Shown here piece by piece: positions 61,096 to 64,000 of a DNA stretch of 64,000 nucleotides. The notes beneath the pieces are model-generated. The model did no database searches, was not told the origin of the DNA, and saw only the letters and a list, made by a program, of their open reading frames with translations. The DNA comes from Pseudoduganella lutea. Lineage in GTDB: Bacteria > Pseudomonadota > Gammaproteobacteria > Burkholderiales > Burkholderiaceae_D. A program made the translations under genes and the position numbers. The stretch lies in NCBI RefSeq assembly GCF_004209755.1, contig NZ_CP035913.1, positions 1,116,001 through 1,180,000 on the forward strand, written 5' to 3'. Every line of letters begins with the position of its first letter. Within the stretch, counting starts at the first letter, position 1.

Positions 61096-62376
61096 ATGGC
61101 GGACATGGACCAGCCCCGGCACGACGATCCGCAGCACGTGGCGGAACTGCGCCTGGCGCTGCGCCAGGCGCGCTTCGAGAACAGCCTGCTGCGCGAAGCC
61201 AATTCCCACCTGGTGCAGGCCACCGTCACCGCGCAGACGCTGCAGGACGAGGCGGAGGCGGCGAACCGGCGCCAGAACGAATTCCTGGCGATGCTGGCCC
61301 ATGAACTGCGCAATCCCCTTGCGCCGATCAGCATGGCTGCCGCGATGCTCGAGCGCATGCCCGACATGACGCCCGAGCTGTCCGCGCTGCGCAGCGTGAT
61401 CAGCCGCCAGACGGGGCACATGGCGCGCCTGCTCGACGACCTGCTCGATGCCGCCCGCATCAGCAGCGGCCGCATCACGCTGGACGTGGCCCCGGTCACG
61501 CTGGCCGACGTGATCGAGCGCGCCGTCGAGACCGTGCAGCCGCGCATCGCCGACAGTGGCCAGCGGCTCGACGTGCGGGTGACGGCCCCGCAACTGACGC
61601 TCAATGGCGACCGCGTCCGCCTGATGCAGGTGTTCTCGAACCTGCTGGCCAACGCATCGAAGTACACGCAGGACGGCGGGCGCATCGTGCTGGAAGCCGG
61701 TGCCGGCCCGGCCGGCGTGCAGGTGACGGTCAGCGACAACGGCACCGGCATCGCCGCCGACGTGCTCCCCCATATTTTCGACCTGTTCACCCAGGGGCCG
61801 CGCTCGCTGGCGCGTTCCGAAGGCGGCCTGGGCGTGGGCCTGAACGTGGTGCGCAACCTGGTCACCATGCATGGCGGCACCGTGCACGCCCAGAGCGGCG
61901 GCCCGGGTCACGGCAGCCGGTTCACCGTCGAGCTGCCGGCGGGCGACCCGATGCCGGCGGCGCCCGAGCAGGATGCGGCCATGGCGCCCCACGCCTCATG
62001 CCGCGTGCTGCTGATCGAGGATAACGTCGACGTGTGCGACACGCTGAAGGGCTTCCTGATGCTCGACGCGCACGACGTCATCGCCGCCTACGATGGCAAC
62101 GCCGGCCTGGCGCTGGCGCAGGAAGGCGGATTCGACGTGCTGATCTGCGACATCGGCCTGCCGGGCATCGACGGCCTGCAAGTGATCCGCCGCCTGCGCG
62201 CCGGCGGCGACCGGGTCTTCGCGGTGGCGCTGTCCGGCTACAGCCAGCCGCAGGACCGCGCCAAGGCGCTGGCCGCCGGTTTCGACGAATACCTGGTCAA
62301 GCCGGTGCGGCCCGACAGCTTGCTGGAACTCATCGATTCGGAACCGTGCCGGTCGCGGCGCAGCCCCCGCGCCTGA
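61096..62376 (+). CDS. Hybrid histidine kinase/response regulator of the KaiC-like operon
   Basis: A 426-residue soluble kinase. An N-terminal coiled coil (about 10-60) precedes HisKA with His 69 (LAMLAHELRNPLAPI). HATPase_c follows (SDNGTGIAADVLPHIFDLF, GGLGVGLNVVRNLV). A C-terminal receiver has Asp 352 (VLICDIGLPGIDG) and the Lys of EYLVKPVRPD. There is no membrane or PAS sensor domain, so input probably comes from a partner protein. The gene starts four bases after the KaiC-like stop. The KaiC-like protein is the obvious candidate partner. Confidence 0.87.
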   Translation: MADMDQPRHDDPQHVAELRLALRQARFENSLLREANSHLVQATVTAQTLQDEAEAANRRQNEFLAMLAHELRNPLAPISMAAAMLERMPDMTPELSALRSVISRQTGHMARLLDDLLDAARISSGRITLDVAPVTLADVIERAVETVQPRIADSGQRLDVRVTAPQLTLNGDRVRLMQVFSNLLANASKYTQDGGRIVLEAGAGPAGVQVTVSDNGTGIAADVLPHIFDLFTQGPRSLARSEGGLGVGLNVVRNLVTMHGGTVHAQSGGPGHGSRFTVELPAGDPMPAAPEQDAAMAPHASCRVLLIEDNVDVCDTLKGFLMLDAHDVIAAYDGNAGLALAQEGGFDVLICDIGLPGIDGLQVIRRLRAGGDRVFAVALSGYSQPQDRAKALAAGFDEYLVKPVRPDSLLELIDSEPCRSRRSPRA

Positions 62377-62426
62377 CTTTCTGTAGCAAAAAAGACACGA
62401 AAATCACCACCATGTCCGGGCATTAT

Positions 62427-62442
62427 TTGATAACGCTATCAA
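62427..62442. promoter_or_regulatory. LacI-family operator-like palindrome 1
   Basis: TTGATAACGCTATCAA is an almost perfect 16-base palindrome with the central CG typical of LacI/GalR operators. Only one position breaks the symmetry. It lies about 50 bases after the kinase gene. Confidence 0.6.
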
Positions 62443-62611
62443 CGATAGCTTCCTGGACCTGCTTTCGTTTTACCATGAGCTCATGCGTCGGGTGAAGCAA
62501 CTATCCGCACCGGCGCAGGGCTCGCGGCCCTCGCAAGATACCTGCTGCAGGATCGCATCGCTTCGGTCGATGCATTCGCTGCAGGCATCCCGATGGTGAC
62601 CGCGATCCGAA

Positions 62612-62627
62612 TTGGTAGCGCTATCTA
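62612..62627. promoter_or_regulatory. LacI-family operator-like palindrome 2
   Basis: TTGGTAGCGCTATCTA matches palindrome 1 at most positions and shares the central GCGC. The two sites are 185 bases apart, a spacing that would allow looping, and lie about 110 bases before the first PEP-CTERM gene. Confidence 0.55.
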
Positions 62628-62737
62628 AATCAGTTTTACCTCCCCGGCGCGCTCGCCGTTGGCGGGTGGGCCACAAGCCCGCCTGTCGACGGCGGTGCCG
62701 CGACCGGATCGAACGTTACGATAGGAGCACTTCTTCG

Positions 62738-63322
62738 ATGCAGAAAACCTTCCTGCGCCGCGCCCTGCTCGGCGCCGCATTGCTGGCCGGCCTTGCGCAA
62801 CAGGCCGGCGCCACCATTACCACCGTCACCGGCGACACGACCGGCGGGCCGACCTGGGACCGGATCGACGAGAACCCCGGCAACTGGCCCTTCAACCCGA
62901 CGTATCCTGGTACGACGTACCGCGCATTCGACGTCAATGTCCTCGAGTATGTGGACAACATCAATTTCGCCACGACGTGTACCTTCGACTGCTCGATGTA
63001 TATCTATACCGGCACCTTCGACGCGGCGGCGCCCACCGACAATTTCTTCTTCGCCAACGGTTATGGGGCAACCGATAACGCGGTCTATTTCTACGGGCCG
63101 CTGGAAATCGGCCACTACACGATCCTCGTGACGGGTCAGGATGCCACGTATTACGGCGCCTTCAGCACCACCGTTTCCACCGTCGGCATCGGCACGTTCG
63201 AGATCAGCCCGATCAATCCCGTGCCGGAACCCTCTACCTGGCTGATGCTCGGCGCCGGCCTGGCCAGCCTCGGCGTCGCTGCGCGGCGCCGCGCCGCCGC
63301 CTCCCTCAATACCGCAGACTGA
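62738..63322 (+). CDS. PEP-CTERM sorting domain protein, copy 1
   Basis: A 194-residue exported protein with signal peptide (RRALLGAALLAGLAQQAGA). A beta-rich body contains VTGDTTGGPTWDR, YRAFDVNV and CTFDCSMYIYTG. The sorting tail is VPEPSTWLMLGAGLASLGVAARRR. ATAGGAGC lies before the ATG at 62738. Exosortase would cleave and anchor it. It is a paralogue of the next gene, sharing the VTGDTxGGPT start and the CxFxC...YxG core. Function unknown. Confidence 0.85.
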   Translation: MQKTFLRRALLGAALLAGLAQQAGATITTVTGDTTGGPTWDRIDENPGNWPFNPTYPGTTYRAFDVNVLEYVDNINFATTCTFDCSMYIYTGTFDAAAPTDNFFFANGYGATDNAVYFYGPLEIGHYTILVTGQDATYYGAFSTTVSTVGIGTFEISPINPVPEPSTWLMLGAGLASLGVAARRRAAASLNTAD

Positions 63323-63334
63323 CCAGGAGACCCC

Positions 63335-63928
63335 ATGAACAACATGCTCCGCAATACGATCGCCGCCGCGCTGCTGCTGGCAGGCTTCCTCCAGCATGCG
63401 GCCGCCGAGATCGTGACGGTGACCGGCGACACCATCGGTGGCCCCACGTTCATCCCGCCGGGCAGTCACGGCGAAGAACCGTCTCCATCGATCACCGCCG
63501 TGGCCTATCGGGCCTTCGATGTCGTGACCACCGTCGGCCCGAGCCCGTTCAACTGGGAGAACTCGTTCCTGACGAGCTGCGAATTCAGCTGCGCCACCTT
63601 CCTCTACAGCGGTCCGTTCGACCCGGCCGATTCGCGCACGAACCTGATGACGACCGCGGACAATGCCACCAATTTCTCCTCGATGCAGACGTTCCTGGAG
63701 CCAGGCAAGCACTATACCTTTGTCGTCACCGGCTACGTCGACGGCGATGCCGGGGCGTTCAGCATCACGGCCGGCGGCCCGGGTGGCATCAGCATCACGG
63801 CCGGCGGCCCGGGGAGCATCAGCCCCGTGCCGGAACCTTCGGCCGGGCTGATGCTGCTGGGCGGGCTGGCGGGCATCGGCGCGCTGGCACGGCGCCGCGC
63901 CCGGCGGGATCAAACGGTCACGGCCTGA
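63335..63928 (+). CDS. PEP-CTERM sorting domain protein, copy 2
   Basis: A 197-residue exported protein, paralogous to the one 12 bases upstream: VTGDTIGGPTF, YRAFDVVTT, CEFSCATFLYSGPFDPADSRTN. It has a signal peptide (NTIAAALLLAGFLQHAAAE) and the tail VPEPSAGLMLLGGLAGIGALARRR. A duplicated block encoding SITAGGPGG lies just before the PEP motif. AGGAGAC precedes the ATG. The pair probably arose by tandem duplication. Confidence 0.85.
   Translation: MNNMLRNTIAAALLLAGFLQHAAAEIVTVTGDTIGGPTFIPPGSHGEEPSPSITAVAYRAFDVVTTVGPSPFNWENSFLTSCEFSCATFLYSGPFDPADSRTNLMTTADNATNFSSMQTFLEPGKHYTFVVTGYVDGDAGAFSITAGGPGGISITAGGPGSISPVPEPSAGLMLLGGLAGIGALARRRARRDQTVTA
63761..63820 (+). repeat. 30-bp in-frame tandem repeat in the second PEP-CTERM gene
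   Basis: Two consecutive 30-base units (63761-63790 and 63791-63820), each starting AGCATCACGGCCGGCGGCCC, encode SITAGGPGGI and SITAGGPGSI. They extend the linker ahead of the PEP motif. Confidence 0.88.
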
Positions 63929-63946
63929 CGGACGTGGTTTGATTCG

Positions 63947-63973
63947 GCATGGCCCGAGCGACCCGGGCCATGC
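63947..63973. terminator. Hairpin downstream of the PEP-CTERM pair
   Basis: GCATGGCCCG and CGGGCCATGC form a perfect 10-bp stem. There is no T-run, so it is a weak terminator candidate for either strand. Confidence 0.35.
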
Positions 63974-64000
63974 GTCGATCAGGCCTTCTTGAGCGAGGCC

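Larger units (their letters stand above)
62377..62737. other. Intergenic region upstream of the PEP-CTERM pair
   Basis: Apart from the two LacI-type operators annotated separately, nothing clearly functional is seen. A short open stretch (about 62505-62628) without a start codon reads like decayed coding sequence but matches nothing I recognise. ATAGGAGC at 62721-62728 is the ribosome-binding site of the first PEP-CTERM gene. Confidence 0.5.

Noticed and set aside
63979..64000. Possible end of a minus-strand gene reading ASLKKA then stop at the right edge
   Set aside because: Only seven codons are visible, too few to support a gene.
1..64000. CRISPR arrays, prophage, integrase or full IS elements
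   Set aside because: No regularly spaced direct repeats of the right size, no phage structural genes and no transposase were seen. The only mobile element signs are the two MITE-like copies.

Overview
The window is GC-rich chromosomal DNA that looks like a betaproteobacterium of the Oxalobacteraceae, close to Massilia, Duganella or Telluria. That placement is an inference from the gene set. It includes several PEP-CTERM proteins, the dnaX-ebfC-recR cluster with the SRP RNA gene next to dnaX, a complete ybgC-tolQRAB-pal-cpoB cluster, a ZTP riboswitch before glyA, and the intergenic repeats built on GTGTCCGACACC that I associate with that family. No species name can be read from the sequence itself.

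Layout. 1-985 holds the end of cstA and its small partner ybdD. A 233-bp MITE-like element (1088-1320) follows, then a DUF3144 gene. 1746-6870 is a pair of large signalling genes: a BarA-type hybrid kinase and a REC-PAS-GGDEF-EAL protein. 6938-11006 (minus) is recR, yciI, ebfC, dnaX and the SRP RNA gene ffs; ubiD follows at 11056-12540. 12541-13966 has a strong promoter, a possible small RNA and a membrane-anchored lytic transglycosylase. A second MITE copy lies between two inward-facing terminators, then nusB, ribH and a ribB with a degenerate GTP cyclohydrolase half (minus). 16714-20319 is a 1201-residue multi-sensor cyclic-di-GMP protein. 20473-27111 contains metabolic and stress genes (SMP-30, OsmC, KefB-like antiporter, DUF885 peptidase, a secreted HEANH protein, ribE). 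27161-33631 is ribD preceded by a tight type IV pilus minor-pilin operon (pilV-pilW-pilX-pilY1-pilE-fimT) in which pilY1 carries a frameshift. nrdR and riboswitch-controlled glyA follow.

36088-42327 carries ydfG and the complete Tol-Pal cluster. Three identical tRNA-Lys genes sit behind a consensus promoter, then an OsmC-YcaO fusion gene. 45389-46566 is a lower-GC two-gene cassette that I read as a candidate membrane-active toxin and its immunity protein. 47906-51628 pairs a secreted metzincin protease ending in a dockerin with a PEP-CTERM protein carrying a cohesin-like domain, a candidate cell-surface docking system. 51774-58999 is mixed: fatty-acid desaturase, YigZ, DUF418, a SUV3-like RNA helicase, an MFS exporter and a small beta-rich protein. 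59202-62376 is a three-gene unit of a small protein, a double-domain KaiC-like ATPase and a hybrid histidine kinase. The window closes with two tandem PEP-CTERM paralogues behind two LacI-type operator palindromes.

The genes that most clearly work together are the Tol-Pal envelope complex, the pilus-tip operon, the split riboflavin pathway (ribB/ribH in one cluster, ribD/ribE in the other), the recombination and replication cluster, and the protease-scaffold and KaiC-kinase pairs proposed here. No CRISPR array, prophage, rRNA operon or full-length insertion sequence was seen.
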